DNA of 64,000 bases from NCBI GenBank assembly GCA_963169105.1, contig OY720634.1:112652281-112716280 (forward strand). Direction: 5' to 3'. Position numbers and translations under genes: made by a program. Positions 1 to 11,370 of the stretch are shown here, one piece after another. The notes beneath the pieces were generated by a model. The model was not told the DNA's origin. It saw only the letters and a list, made by a program, of their open reading frames with translations, and searched no databases. This stretch comes from Ceriagrion tenellum (lineage: Eukaryota > Arthropoda > Insecta > Odonata > Coenagrionidae). Every line of letters starts with the position of its first letter. Within the stretch, counting starts at the first letter, position 1.

Positions 1-1850
1 ACTCAATTTGAATTAGGCGTAACAACTTTGAATACGAGTTACATCCCTAGGTATTCACCTTACGAATGGTCGTTAACCATGAGGTGTGAAGGCCTGTTTA
101 CTAAATGCATGCATACCCGCGCGGATTCATGTGCGAGTGGATATGCTCACGCGATGAATTTTGGACTGGGCGAGCATTAACGCATAAACCCGCGCGGGGT
201 GCAGACATCGTGTAAGCAAAGGGCAGATATGCGTATAAAAATAACAACTACGAAATGAAATCTCGGAAAAAGAGAGCTATTAATATCAGGGAGGATTTCA
301 ATAATGCTGATTCCGTATCGGACGACACGGTAGCGCCAAAGTTATGTCACCTCCACACGGTGGAATTTGCCTTGTGAGATCGAGTAGCTGATCAGAGCGC
401 GATGCGGCCTTGAGATGTCCGCTCCAGGGAGGCATCATATGCGCCCGAGACGGCATTTATGCACGGCTGCACCAGACGAGCGTTCAGTCACAAGCTCTAG
501 GGACGCGCCTGAGTAAGATTTTCTAGTTGTGTCGAGGGAGGTGAGAGGATCCACCGTATAGGGTGGGGTCCGCCCCACGCCACCCGCCCTTCCGGGCAAA
601 CCGCGCACTCGAACGGACGTGGACACGGAGGGCAAGGTAATTGGCTCCGAATGACAATGCCCACCATGCGTCTCACTCCATGCACGGGCGATACATGTGT
701 CGCTTCCCTCAATTACTCATCCCAAAGGTGAGGAATCGGGGAAAAGGCCGCGACAAAAACAGAGAAATAAAGTGCCTTCTCCCGGCATTCGGAAAAGAAA
801 TGAGGTCCTACAACGGCAATACCGCACTGCGTCAAAAAACATCGTATGCACGCAACTAAAGACACGACTATCGACTGCTGTCGAAAAACGGCCATATGCA
901 CAGGGTGAGGTGACCAGGATTCTGATTCGCAAAAACGGGACCAACATTCGTCCCATTTGGAGCACTGGCCATTTCCACGCATATTTTTCTACCGAAGTAA
1001 AGCGTTGGAAAACTTGTCTCCATCGATTCCTGTATTTTCTTAAGTTAACTTAAAATTTTCTAATAATCTCCGGATATAATAAACATAGAATTGAATCCCT
1101 TAAGTCATTAGAGTAGTAAAATAGGGATTTTTAGGGATTCGATAGGAATTGAAACAGCGATTTTTAGAGTATAGATAGAGTAAAATAAATCAAGCACAGG
1201 GAAACATTTTAATTTTAATGTTAATGTTAAATATAATTGTATCCGCCACTGAGTGTAACTTTCAACGAAAATAAAGAACTTGAATCCCGGTAAAATTATT
1301 AAATTATTATTTTTGTTCATTTTTTCAGGTCAATTAGACAAACATCCCAAAACCGGTGCTTTCCCGGCCAAACCGGTACCCATGATCCGGCACCGGCACA
1401 CCTCAGATCAGGACGTTGCAGAGGTACAGGCTTGGATATTTAAGCACCCCAATTGATTAAGTAGTGTCACACCGTCCACCGCATACCTTCAAATCCACAA
1501 ACAAACACGACACCCATGCCAAAAATGGGTTCAATGTCCGGCTAAAAAAAGTAAGGTTTAAGGGAACCTTGGGCTCCATTTAAGCATCGAAGGGGCTATG
1601 GCACGTAGAATATTGTGAACGATATGTTTTATTTCTGACCTTAAAAAGAAAAAAAACATTCAAATTGCATATAATAATGCATATAAAACACAGACGAGTC
1701 TATAAAAGCAAAAGACCAAGACATTTTCAAAGAAGGCAAGTGCAAAAGCTATCATTATTTCCAATACGGACTGATTAGCACCCTAGAACTTTCTTGGTGG
1801 AAGACAAAGAGGGAATTACACGGAATGGTGGGAGATGAGAGGAAATTTCA
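1..1850. other. Unassigned non-coding sequence
   Basis: I see no recognisable gene, repeat or RNA here. Short open frames near 435-1053 overlap on both strands, give no family-like motifs and lack convincing splice signals. Sequence beyond 1050 is AT-rich. Confidence 0.5.
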
Positions 1851-1993
1851 ATAGAATATTAGGAGAAGGCTGGGTAGGTGTTTGAAACATGTAATGAGAA
1901 TCAAAGACCGTGATAGAGGGGAGGATGTTGGGTGAGTAAGGAAGAGGGAGGAAGGGAAAAGGCTTTACGGACGGAATGAAGAGAGGCACTATC

Positions 1994-2030
1994 ATAGAGT
2001 AAGCAGTTACTGAGTTACCGCTTACTCTAT
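1994..2030. repeat. Short hairpin, 11-bp arms
   Basis: Positions 1994-2004 are exactly complementary to 2020-2030, around a 15-nt loop. The surrounding 1830-2160 segment is purine-rich and may be an old RTE-type LINE tail, because 2119-2140 resembles the 3' flank of the remnant at 5251-5545. That relation is too weak to annotate separately. Confidence 0.4.
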
Positions 2031-2964
2031 ATTGCCACGAAAGCTTAGTTGAAGAGAGAAATTGAGTCGGCAGATTGTCGGCGCAGGAACAAATCTGGAG
2101 GATATTTTATTTCTTCCATTAAAACCTACCTTAACTGGTAGATTAAAGGGATCTTATGTAATTATATTTCCAGACACATCATCTAATTTAAGGCGATTAA
2201 GGCATTGTTCCTCCCCATTCACAACACTGTATTACCATCTTACTGAACTTAAATAAGGTCTTCCGGGTACTAATCCGTTTTAAACACCATAGCTCTTGTT
2301 ATTACAACATTCTGCGAAGAAAATTTCTGAAATATGATTGCGAAATCCTATGGCAAAAATATCCTTAGTAAATAAAATTCGGTTTTACAATAATTTCGCC
2401 CGGAGAAGCCTCAAAGGATTTCACGGCATACCAACATCTGCAAGTGCCGGAGGTTTTTCGGTGTTAACCCGGTGTTACAGAGTTATAAAAGAAACATACA
2501 TGAACTTCTAACAATTGGCCTCAAGTACACACAGCCTTCCGCATTAAAAAGTAGCTAAAATACGACAGGGGGTAGAAGAAAGAGAAAGGGGAGGACCGTT
2601 AGAACGTTCCCAAGGATGCCTATACTCAACAGACCTCGGCAAAGGGTATTTAGGTTGGTTACCAAAACAATAAACCAGAATGTCAACGAGGTCAATTCCA
2701 GCATTTATATGTTCAAACAGCCGCCCTCGTCGAATGCACATTATGATATGTGGCATGAAAATCAATGACACTAGAGGAAGGGGATGACGAAAAATTTTAA
2801 AAATGATAAACAAGAAATTAATTCCCTCTAATTTTTTATTACGATGCTAACATATGTATACCTACTCCGCGCCTTATATCATCCGTTTTCGATCAATCGG
2901 AAGTTGACTGTGGTGAATGAATGACAATATATTTCATTGAGAGCCAAATCAGAGTCATGAGTAA

Positions 2965-3345
2965 GCCTAACACTTCTACATCTACATACTACCCAGCGAG
3001 CCACCGCATGGGCGTGTGGCAGGGGGTATTAAAACCCGAGCCGTGAAAAATGTAAGGGATAAGGTTTTGGGAAGTGAAATGGTGGCTTGTATTGTGGGTG
3101 TGTATTTAGTGGAGCTCAGTTTTTATTGTGGTCGCATATTGTATGCGGAAAACACGAGTTTTTGAACCTATCAGTTCGGCAATGTATCTATCTTATTTTA
3201 TCGCTACTGTCACACCTAGAGATGTAGTGAGGCGTCATGATTATATTCTCTGTTACCTCTGAAACACGCCCGTTCCGAATTTCTCAAGCAAGCTTAGCCT
3301 AGCGAGTAGTCTCGGAGTGTCTAGGGGCGTCGACACTTTTTATAC
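2965..3345 (-). mobile_element. CR1/jockey-like LINE 3' end (subfamily B)
   Basis: Read on the minus strand, this ends in a C-rich stretch (CCCCCTGCCACACGCCCATG) followed by a GGTGGCTCG-type block and a terminal TAGATGTAG tail. It is the same 3' terminus as in the other LINE ends of this window. It aligns over its whole length with 18125-18450 (plus), including the segments reading LEKF, PHY/TTS and the ACCAC(A/T) runs, so the two are copies of one subfamily. The inner part is the last codons of the reverse transcriptase ORF with stop codons, so it is dead and 5'-truncated. The exact 5' boundary is estimated from where the two copies stop matching. Confidence 0.7.
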
Positions 3346-3349
3346 ACAC

Positions 3350-5240
3350 CATATCTTTTGTTCGCTCGTAGCAGTTCTTAACGAAGCGTGCAGCTTTTCG
3401 TTGTATTTTATTAATTTTTTTGGCAAAATAATGATGACCAGGGCTCCAAATGCTCGGGCTTATTTGTAGAGGAAGTGAGCTCCGAGTCCCTTGAAATTTA
3501 TTTGATGGAAATCATTTAAAAAACGTAAGAGAAAGCGCACAAAACCAAATCCTCGCAGCAATCGCACTTCCAAACCTTTCTATCTTTCAAATCCTTTATC
3601 TTGGCAGAAAATACGCCATTACGTCACTCACTGAGTGTTTGTTCCGGGCTGGTCTACCTCAATACTGAAACATTTACTTCGACGCTGATAAGGCCAAATA
3701 TTTCAACCATGCGCGTCCCTCAGCACTCAGACAGTGAAATCTCTCGAGCGACCTCCTTAATGGAAACGGGAAGCAGCGACGCCCACGCGGTTAAACAGGA
3801 AACTGAGGAATGACAGGCGTCTGGAGAATTTCCTGTTCACGGAAATACACAAGACTTTCCCAAAATTGAAGGGAGACAATGTTGATGCAGCTGAATCTTA
3901 CATGCCGGTAAATCATCCATCGACTTTAACAAATAGACTCGGTTCAAGAAAATTTGAAAAATTTGTGATAACTGAGCCAATGGGAGCGAAAGAGCGAAAG
4001 TCAGTTGCTTGCCACATTTTAGTCAGGTGCGCAGAAGCAATCCTTCACCTGGATTGGAATGGATATTAGGGGAGGCGACCGACAGCTGAGGTCATTTGCG
4101 CCATAGGAGACAAGTAAGGGAGGAAGGGTGGATATAAACCCGGCGTCGACATTAATCTACTCATAACGAAAGGCGCTATGGGGACCACGGTTTAAGGTCT
4201 CATCCGACAGACGAGTACTGAACGCACAAGACACTCAAGTAGGGATCGGCTTTCCTCTGAAAAATATAATCCTCCCCACCTATTTTTATCCTTTGAGCAC
4301 TAGTGGTTTGAGACTAGCTCAGGGTTTAATTTTTATTTATTTTACTTTTAGCCTCATTTTCCAAAAAGAGACCTTTATAGACACAACATTCTTCTCGAGG
4401 ACAAAATTCAAGACGAGGAGAGAGTAGGTTTAAAAAATATTCCAATATTAAAGCTTGAAATTCAGGCGGCCGTTCATCACTACAATTGTGCTATCATTGT
4501 TATAATCCGATTACTAGTGACTTGCATTTAAAAACCGCATCAGATCAGATCTTCTCAGAAGTTTTCTCATCTAGATAGCCCTCTTTGGGGAGACTTATGC
4601 ATTTTTCCTAACTTCTAATTCGATGGTGTCTTCTTTCCAAAATGTTCCAAAGATCTCCTGCGAGTCTCTACGAGTGCGTGGCCGGTTGTGTTAGGACATC
4701 AAACCAATAGGTGGCCGTTTGAGTAGTACGAGATAATTCCAATAATGTAACTAAGGAGTCAAGAGGAAATATCACAAGCGGTTCGAAATTTCGGTGAGAT
4801 CGAATCCATCGTAACATTCTCACGACGTCTTCCCGATCGCGTTGTTCTCGCTGGGATATTACTGACGAGTTGAAAATCCTGATTAGAGATCCGGCGGAGA
4901 TCTTCATCACATGACTTCTTAGTTGCATGATCTGAATTATCTCGAGTGGCTCTAAAACACCTATCACTCCATCAGGAAAAAATGGAGAACAATGAAACAA
5001 ATTTGCAGACACTTTTCGGTGAACAAACTAGTTTTCACTCAGTTTCTGTCGCAGTGTTGCAGTACATCTTCCATTTAAATAGCTACTCGATTTAAGGTAG
5101 GTTTTAATCGAGATCAGTGAGAATATTCTGAATTTATTTTACATATGCAGGGTATTATCTACCTCTAATATTTCTTTTTCCATCTCAGCGCGCGCCCTAC
5201 CCTTCTTAACCCCGTTCATAACAACCTATTCAACGGAAAG
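3350..5240. other. Unassigned sequence
   Basis: No recognised family. The longest open frame is on minus at 4668-5012 (114 codons). Its composition is protein-like but I cannot match it to any family, and I see no good splice donor or acceptor at its edges. Other frames are short. Confidence 0.4.
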
Positions 5241-5250
5241 GAAGACGAAC

Positions 5251-5545
5251 GTGGAAGTGCTTAGTATTGTTCGTGAGGAGAGGAAACTTCTGGATGAGAT
5301 TGGAAGGATGGGAAAAAAGTGGCTGAAAGTGTTAATGGAGGGCGAAAGGTTGCTCAAGTCCGTGATAGGCGGAAGGAAGTTGGGCCGGCGGGAAAGGGGA
5401 AATAAGAAAATAGGTTATATGGACGAGATGAAGAAGGGTCGGACTTACGCTAAGGGGAAGAATCAAATGTTAACGTCCTTGGAGCCATATATATTAGTAA
5501 ACATCCAGAAGATTTTAACTGACTTCCACTTAAACCTGCTCTAAA
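5251..5545 (+). pseudogene. RTE-like LINE, C-terminal tail remnant
   Basis: The frame reads a basic segment with the order VREERKLL, RMGKKWLKVLMEGERLLKSV, GGRKLGRRERG and YMDEMKKGRTYAKGK. This is the layout of the region after the reverse transcriptase in RTE-type LINEs: a 'V.EERxLL' start, a 'KKW.G/KVL..G.LLK.VI.G' block, then a basic glycine-rich run and a 'DE.KKG..Y' end. A second copy lies at 13650-13900, with YVDEVKKVKTYPKK in place of YMDEMKKGRTYAKG, and the similarity continues into the non-coding flank. No catalytic domain is left, so this is a 5'-truncated relic. The family call is from motif order only. Confidence 0.55.
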
Positions 5546-5559
5546 CCGGTAGAATACTC

Positions 5560-6030
5560 AACAATAATAAATCCTAGTCCATTTTTCCCCCTCCCAGATT
5601 GCCCAACTTTCTTCCCTATTCGAGACCTGTAGCCTCTAATAATAACAATAATCATTACGTTTTAATTCCTCCGTGAATCGAAACATAGTTGTTATTTTCT
5701 GGTAAGTCCACTAAGAACAGACCATCTAGTCGTTAAACTATAAACCCCATCCGCCACTCTTAATTCTCCGGTTAAAAGCCTGGAGCCTTGCCATGTACTC
5801 TTCATTTCTTATTTTTCTGAAGTTATTTCTTCAGGTATTATTCATGATCTTTATTCATGACGGAAATGGATGAAGTCTTTACTCATGATGAAATTCCGCA
5901 AGGTTACACCTGAAAGGATTGAATTCACCTATAGCCTCCATTCACCATTCATTACTTCCTCCATCAACGTACTCTGCCACCTCCTAAGCTTCTCCAGATC
6001 TTTCCTCCGCTCACTCAACATACTCTTCAC
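5560..6030. other. Unassigned sequence
   Basis: AT-rich spacer with short open frames. A minus-strand frame that runs through 5929-6204 is partly created by the palindrome at 6035-6197, so I do not treat it as a gene. Confidence 0.4.
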
Positions 6031-6034
6031 CCGA

Positions 6035-6197
6035 GTTCTGTTTATTCGGGGTTTCCCGCGTTGATTCTTTTTTATGGACAACAGTTTCGCTGGCGTTACA
6101 TCTAGCGTCGTCAGGTCCTGAAACACTTGCTGTAATGCAAGCGAAACAGTTGTCCATAAAAATGAATCAACGCGGGAAATACTCGAATAAACGGAAC
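6035..6197. repeat. Inverted pair of Penelope-like element termini
   Basis: Left arm 6035-6094 and right arm 6137-6197 are inverted copies of each other over about 60 bp with a few mismatches and one indel. Each arm carries the block TGGACAACAGTTTCGC (or its complement), followed outward by a segment ending in CGCGTTGATTC. The same block bounds the Penelope-like coding remnant at 17350-17671. I therefore read this as two terminal repeats of a Penelope-like retroelement lying head to head, an arrangement known for this group. The ~43-nt centre contains the stem-II part of a hammerhead-like motif on minus (6077-6114) and a degenerate version on plus (6118-6154). Confidence 0.6.
6077..6114 (-). 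ncRNA. Hammerhead-ribozyme-like motif in Penelope-like terminus
   Basis: On minus, box 1 is CTGACGA (6114-6108). One unpaired nucleotide follows, then a stem II of GCTAG against CCAGC with one mismatch, then box 2 GAAA (6088-6085). Next comes a two-base-pair stem III (AC/GT) closing a 4-nt loop, and a GTC triplet ending at 6077, the expected cleavage position. Penelope-like elements are known to carry such minimal hammerheads. The nucleotide between box 1 and stem II is not in the canonical model, and helix I cannot be drawn convincingly, so activity is not claimed. Confidence 0.45.
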
Positions 6198-6399
6198 TTA
6201 TCAAATCACCGCGGAAGCCTCCGTACTATTACTCTTCACTTCTTCGCTCGTTTCACTTTCCGTCTACTTCACCTTCATTACACCCACATATCGAACTACT
6301 GAAGCCTAACCAAGTCCTACATTCTCTGAGGTAGCGTTTCTGCCAAATATACACAGCTACTCTCCATATCAAATTGACACCTATGAATAAGGTATCTCT

Positions 6400-6990
6400 C
6401 TCCTAACCCTACCTGTATCTACATTTTCTTTCCGAATCGCACTCTCTCAAACAACTGAGCGGAAAGAAGCGCAACCTGCAGCCCAGCGCGTTTTCCCCAT
6501 TCTCCTCAAAACCTTTAAAGTCGCGACGAAAACCCGTTACGACGCCGGAAAACCAAAGTGGGACTTGGATCGGAGACGCACGAACGGTGACAGTCCGGTT
6601 CACCCCGTCGCATCCAAAGAGAGAGAGAGATACTGAACCATCCACTAAGGAGGCTGGGGCGCACCATTGAGATGCAAATTCATGATTGAATGGAGAGAGA
6701 GAGAGAGAGAGAGATCGAGGGAAAGAGGGGGCGGAGGATGGACGGATGGAAGACAAAAGGACGACGAGTGGCAAGACGGGGGCGGAATATGGGATAGGCT
6801 CTCCAAACCTTTTCCGCAACAAAAAAAAACACGCCCGATTCAACTCTCCGATCGCCTGGCCGGCCGGGCCATCTGCCATTCAACCCCCGGGGGCAGGCCA
6901 GATGTCGGCGAGGAGGAGACACTCCAGGGACGTCTCACGTTACGAGGACGCAATATATTCGGACGAAGGTAACGGAGACGTTTGGTAACT
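6400..6990. other. GC-richer purine/pyrimidine-skewed island
   Basis: GC content rises and long strings of A/G on plus (C/T on minus) open several overlapping frames on both strands (6409-6879 minus, 6667-6988 plus). The peptides are low-complexity Arg/Glu/Gly or Ser/Leu/Phe runs and look like by-products of composition. Such islands may be promoters or 5' untranslated regions of unseen genes, but I find no start site or splice signal that proves it. Confidence 0.4.
6692..6714 (+). repeat. (GA)n microsatellite
   Basis: An uninterrupted GA dinucleotide run, followed by further purine-rich sequence. Confidence 0.9.
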
Positions 6991-6999
6991 GTATTATCT

Positions 7000-8715
7000 A
7001 CCAACATGATCTCTATCGTAAAAAGGACTGCTATAGATCATTCCACATTTATGAGCACTTAAGGCGATTCGTTTCCTGTGCGAATCTCCATTCCGCCGGA
7101 TGTGTAATGTAGCCAATAACAGCAGGGAAATTAAGTACTTACTTGGTGCGCGAACCGTGAATCGTTGAGTGCATATTTTAATAAATATTCAAGAAAGTCG
7201 AAAATAATTATAGCGCCACACTTCACTCAAGTACAACGTTTCATAAGTTGGCGATAACCATGTATCTAATATGAATGATGGAGGCGTAACATTTTGAAAG
7301 TTTTGTCTCCATAAAGCTATGACTTGGGTTTCCGGCGCGGAATTAGAAATTTAAGCGAAAATCGTACATAGATACGTGTGTTTTATTCGGCACGACACTT
7401 TTATACTAGTTGGGAACGATTATAATATTATGAAAGTCATGTTTTCACGATTAGGAGAAAATCTGTACATATTCCATCACATTGTTTCGAAATATATGTC
7501 AAATTCCATTCGGCTAAGTGTAAAAATGGCATTAAATTGCCAAAAAAGCCAATTGGGCCAACGCACATACATTTTTTTCGATTTTACCTATACATATTAC
7601 TTATGAGTATGTGTTTGAAAAGTCAGACGCCAATCTGTACATAAATAAAATTCGCTCCGACCACCTTAACATAGTGCTATGCATGCATGTATACTTGGGC
7701 GATCATCGCAGAATTGACTACTTTATCTCTTAAAATGCAACCGAATTGCTACCAATGACACCAGTCGCAGTTTGAGCAATCTCAAGAAGAGATCATGCAA
7801 TTTTTGGGCGGCAGTCACTTGGTGATCGGGACCTACAGGGCTCCCATCATGTGACGATCTTTAACCCTCATGTGGCCGCTCTCCCGTCATGTGGCCGCTT
7901 AAACAGAGAGAAGGGTTGACACGGTGGGTTAGTGTTAAGAGTGATATTGACAGTGCTACTAGCAATAAGAAAGGCCGTACTTTAGCGAAGCACAGAATTT
8001 CTCCCGAAGATAACCTATCTACCAACCTGCTGCAGATAAAACAAAACACGATCATCGTCACGGTAAAGTTTGACGAAGTTAACCTTTTAAGAAATTCTGA
8101 ACATGCGTAAATTCTTTTTAACGAACCCAGAAAGATTTGCTCGTATTAAACTGGAGTATTAGAGATTCCAGGAGAATTTTTCAAGTCGAGGCTGAATATA
8201 TCCCAGATAAATTACACTTAGCATATCACAACCAAGTAATTACACCGGGTCAGGCCTTCCCAGGCGTAAAGTTAACAAATCCGGCAAAACTATGTGGAAA
8301 TTGATTGCATATATCATGATCTCAAAATAACAGAACTATTTTTAATTTCCGCCAAAATTTTTATGAATGTTTTTCCTTGAGAATTTCATGAGTTTTGTCG
8401 AAACCTTGGTCGGTGTGTGGTAATAAAAATTGTGGGGAAATTCAACAGAGATCTAAAATTCAGAGATAATTATACCTCACAATATGATGTATAATGACGG
8501 ACTTCAAATTTTTCCAAAAGACTAATGACAAAAAATTTAATATCCGCAATTTTTCTCCATTTACGTTGTCCTGCATAGATGGCACAACTCGTGCTAATAC
8601 AAAAAAAAGCACTCTCAAAGATTCCATTCGTCCACTGGGACAAATTATCTTTCTTCACAAGGGAAATGGCTGCAGACTTCATCTGCTGCTGGAAATGGCT
8701 GCAGAAGTTATCCAC
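7000..8715. other. Unassigned AT-rich sequence
   Basis: No recognised feature. The open frames at 7376-7606, 7861-8110 and 8470-8763 overlap across strands and show no domain. The last is partly produced by the foldback that begins at 8718. Confidence 0.45.
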
Positions 8716-8717
8716 TA

Positions 8718-8857
8718 TGGACCAAATAAAATGACTTTGTTAACTACTCTTGAGGTATATTGAACTCCGCTTGAGCTGATGATGACACTAAGTGTCGAAA
8801 CCCGGGTCGTGATAATAAACCTCAAGTGGAGTTAACAAAGTCATTTTATTTGGTCCA
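8718..8857. repeat. 140-bp foldback with 39-bp arms
   Basis: Arms 8718-8756 and 8819-8857 are inverted copies matching at 37 of 39 positions, starting TGGACCAAATAAAATGACTT. The 62-nt centre is not random: it contains the hammerhead-like core at 8776-8808. The inner edges of the arms (CTTGAG and CTCAAG types) could also pair as part of helix I. The arrangement looks like a terminal repeat or processed terminus of a Penelope-like element, as at 6035-6197. No coding part of such an element is seen next to it. Confidence 0.7.
8776..8808 (+). ncRNA. Hammerhead-ribozyme-like motif
   Basis: Box 1 CTGATGA lies at 8776-8782. One extra T (8783) follows, then a perfect 5-bp stem II, GACAC/GTGTC (8784-8788 with 8792-8796), around a TAA loop. 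Box 2 GAAA is at 8797-8800. Stem III is just AC/GT closing the loop CCGG, and GTC ends at 8808, the expected cleavage site. Every element except the extra T and a clear helix I fits the minimal hammerheads found in Penelope-like retroelements. The palindromic ACCCGGGT of stem III would suit dimeric pairing. Inference only: no evidence of transcription or cleavage is available. Confidence 0.5.
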
Positions 8858-8939
8858 AAATTTTCTTTCTTCACTTGCAATTTCCTAAAATGGGGAAATA
8901 ATCATTTGCACATAGACGAGACCAAGTGTAAAAACTACA

Positions 8940-9380
8940 CGCGGCCGCTTAATCGCTAATAAAAGAAACCAGCGTTGAATCAGTCTGAGTTACGCGTGTG
9001 AAAGTATTTTCACCAGTGAACATTGGTAACTCACACGCCTGAAGGCGCTGAGATAGTCTATTGAGATATAGCCGGAATGACTGAGGAGAAAAAAAACCGC
9101 AGACAGAGCCCACAAAACGGGTGAGGGACAGTAAAGCGAGACGTTTGTCGGGCCTCTCAGACAAAGAGGCAAAGAACAAAAAAGAGAAGTCAGAGGAGCC
9201 GATGTGCAGGGAGACCCAAAGAGTGGCACGGTCTCTGCGGAAAGAAAGGACGATAGGGGGGTAGTACAGAGAGGGAGAACAACAGAGGGTGAGAGTAGCT
9301 AAATGAGAAAAATGGAAGGGTACTATCGCCATACAAACAGAGTGATGCTTTCATCCCTCGCATTCTGAGGACCAACTTTT
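8940..9380. other. Purine-skewed GC-richer island
   Basis: Overlapping minus-strand frames (8949-9332, 8990-9229, 9190-9375) all come from an A/G-rich plus strand. Ser/Leu/Phe-rich peptides with no motifs result. I treat the segment as compositional, not coding. Confidence 0.4.
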
Positions 9381-9384
9381 CGGC

Positions 9385-11365
9385 GTCCGTGGACTATTTT
9401 AACGCCAATGTGATGAGAAAAACAACGAAAGGAAACTTTAAACGTGAATTCTGATTAGCTAAGGAATTCACGACGTGAAGGGTAGGTGGAGTAAAGAAGA
9501 CCGTTCCAAACGTTAAAAAACAAGATCCAAATTGCGGGAGAAAAATGTTTTCCATAAATTAATGGTTGCGATCCTTCGCAATTCTAATATTACACATTAG
9601 GCAGGACATCGCTATTTTAATACTACACATCAAGTAAGAAACCTTTGCAATCAGACAAAGTTCACGGTTGATTTCTAAAAATACGTCTACCTCCGATACT
9701 CAAGCACCATTTTACTTGAAAAAGGGGGATTTACCATTCTCGCGTAATCCGTCGAAGAATTTCAGTCGAAATAGGAAGTCAGACGATAAACTCATTACTT
9801 TAAGACTTCCCTTCGTAGAAGTTTCATAAATCCACAAATTGAATGATGCAAGTCACTTTTTCACAGAAATCATCACTAAAAATATATATAGTGTTTCAAC
9901 GTGAAAACACCGTATCACGGATAAAATAACTTTCCAACAGAAATTTCATGGTTGTTTCTCCGTGATACGATATCGTCAAGGAGAAACTAATCGTACTGAT
10001 ACCATTTCTGGTGATAATTGCATTAAGTCATCCCACGATATTGTCAAAGGAAAGTGTCTCTCCAGTTAAACGGCTAAAAACGAGCGTAACAAGTAAAAAC
10101 ACGCGTGTGGAAATGCCTAAAAATAGAAAAGTACATGAGAAAATATATAGAGTTTAAGGTAATTTGAAAGGGATATCATTTCACCTAAAAATCAATGAAT
10201 TAGGTCTTATTTTTTAAAAGAATAATGTCTCACCCTTCCTAAGATACCAAAATATCAGCCCCTTACTGAACTACTTTCCCAAATTTTTTACGAAAAATAC
10301 CAGCTCTTTTACATGGGAAATGGTACGTCAACGCACTTCAAAGAGACCTAATTTAAAAAATTATGAATATGTAACACCCAGATCTCGTCAAAAAATTAAA
10401 TGTGTAGTTTGCATGTTATCTTAACTATTTTGCGGTAATTTCTTCAGCATCGTAAACAACCTTCCGTTGTGAGGGAGTTCTAAACGTACCGCGAGAAGAA
10501 AATAAGTCGAAGTTAAAGATTTACAGATACAGATATTTTAATTCAATTACTTACAATTCCAGTCATATAAAAGTATATTATTTCAGGATTAATAATGCAA
10601 TATTTAATGCATACATCCTCGAGTTGCTAATATTCAAACGTATAACTCGAGTAATATTCCATTACGGCTACGGAACTATCTCGATAAAATAACCTTTAAG
10701 TGTTATAACGTGGGTTGGAAAGAGAGCAAGAAAGGCATAGAGATTAAGGCGGCTGAAGTGGTTTTGGTGGGTCATCGACAGCACGTATAATGCATTTTTC
10801 AAGTAGAAAAAAAATTCCAGCACCACAATAACATTTTAGTGGGTAGGTACATCTGTTTATGGGGAGGAATTCACAATACACGCAAAAAGGGAAATAATAA
10901 AGGAATTGTTTTATATTTTTGCCTTAATTAAAGCATATTATGACTTGAGCGACTGATATTCAAAAATTTCATTTTCAAATTCAACGGTATTAAAAAAATA
11001 GGAAAAAATTATATTTGAAAACATTTTTTCGAATCTTTAACATGGAATGGCACCTCGGTATTAGTTAACAACCATAATAACACCTAATATAAGATTCTGA
11101 CTAGGCGTTTGCAAGAAAATCTGGACACTTGATTGAATTATACCGAAATATCTCCCATGTGGCATGAAGTTACGAGTTGAAATGACACTGAATAGTTAAA
11201 ATACTAAAACGAAAGTACAATCTTTTCACTATCACCAACAGATATCACTAATAAGAGAACTAAAATCAGTATTAGAGGTTAAATCGTTCAAACTACTGTG
11301 AGGGATCAGGGCGCAGGGATGTGGCAGATGTGACCAAATGATTGCAATGGCATCCGAAGCCAAAT
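9385..11365. other. Unassigned AT-rich sequence
   Basis: About 2 kb with practically no open frame above 60 codons. A small hairpin pairs CGTATCACGGA near 9911 with TCCGTGATACG near 9959. Nothing else is recognised. Confidence 0.5.
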
Positions 11366-11370
11366 TCTAC

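Noticed and set aside
1830..2160. Third RTE-type tail remnant
   Set aside because: Only a short flank similarity and a basic peptide; too weak beside the clear copies at 5.3 and 13.7 kb.
4668..5012. 114-codon minus-strand frame as a gene
   Set aside because: Protein-like composition but no family, no splice sites and no repeat support.
6409..6988. Long overlapping open frames on both strands
   Set aside because: They follow purine/pyrimidine skew and a GA repeat. The peptides are low-complexity and without motifs or splice signals.
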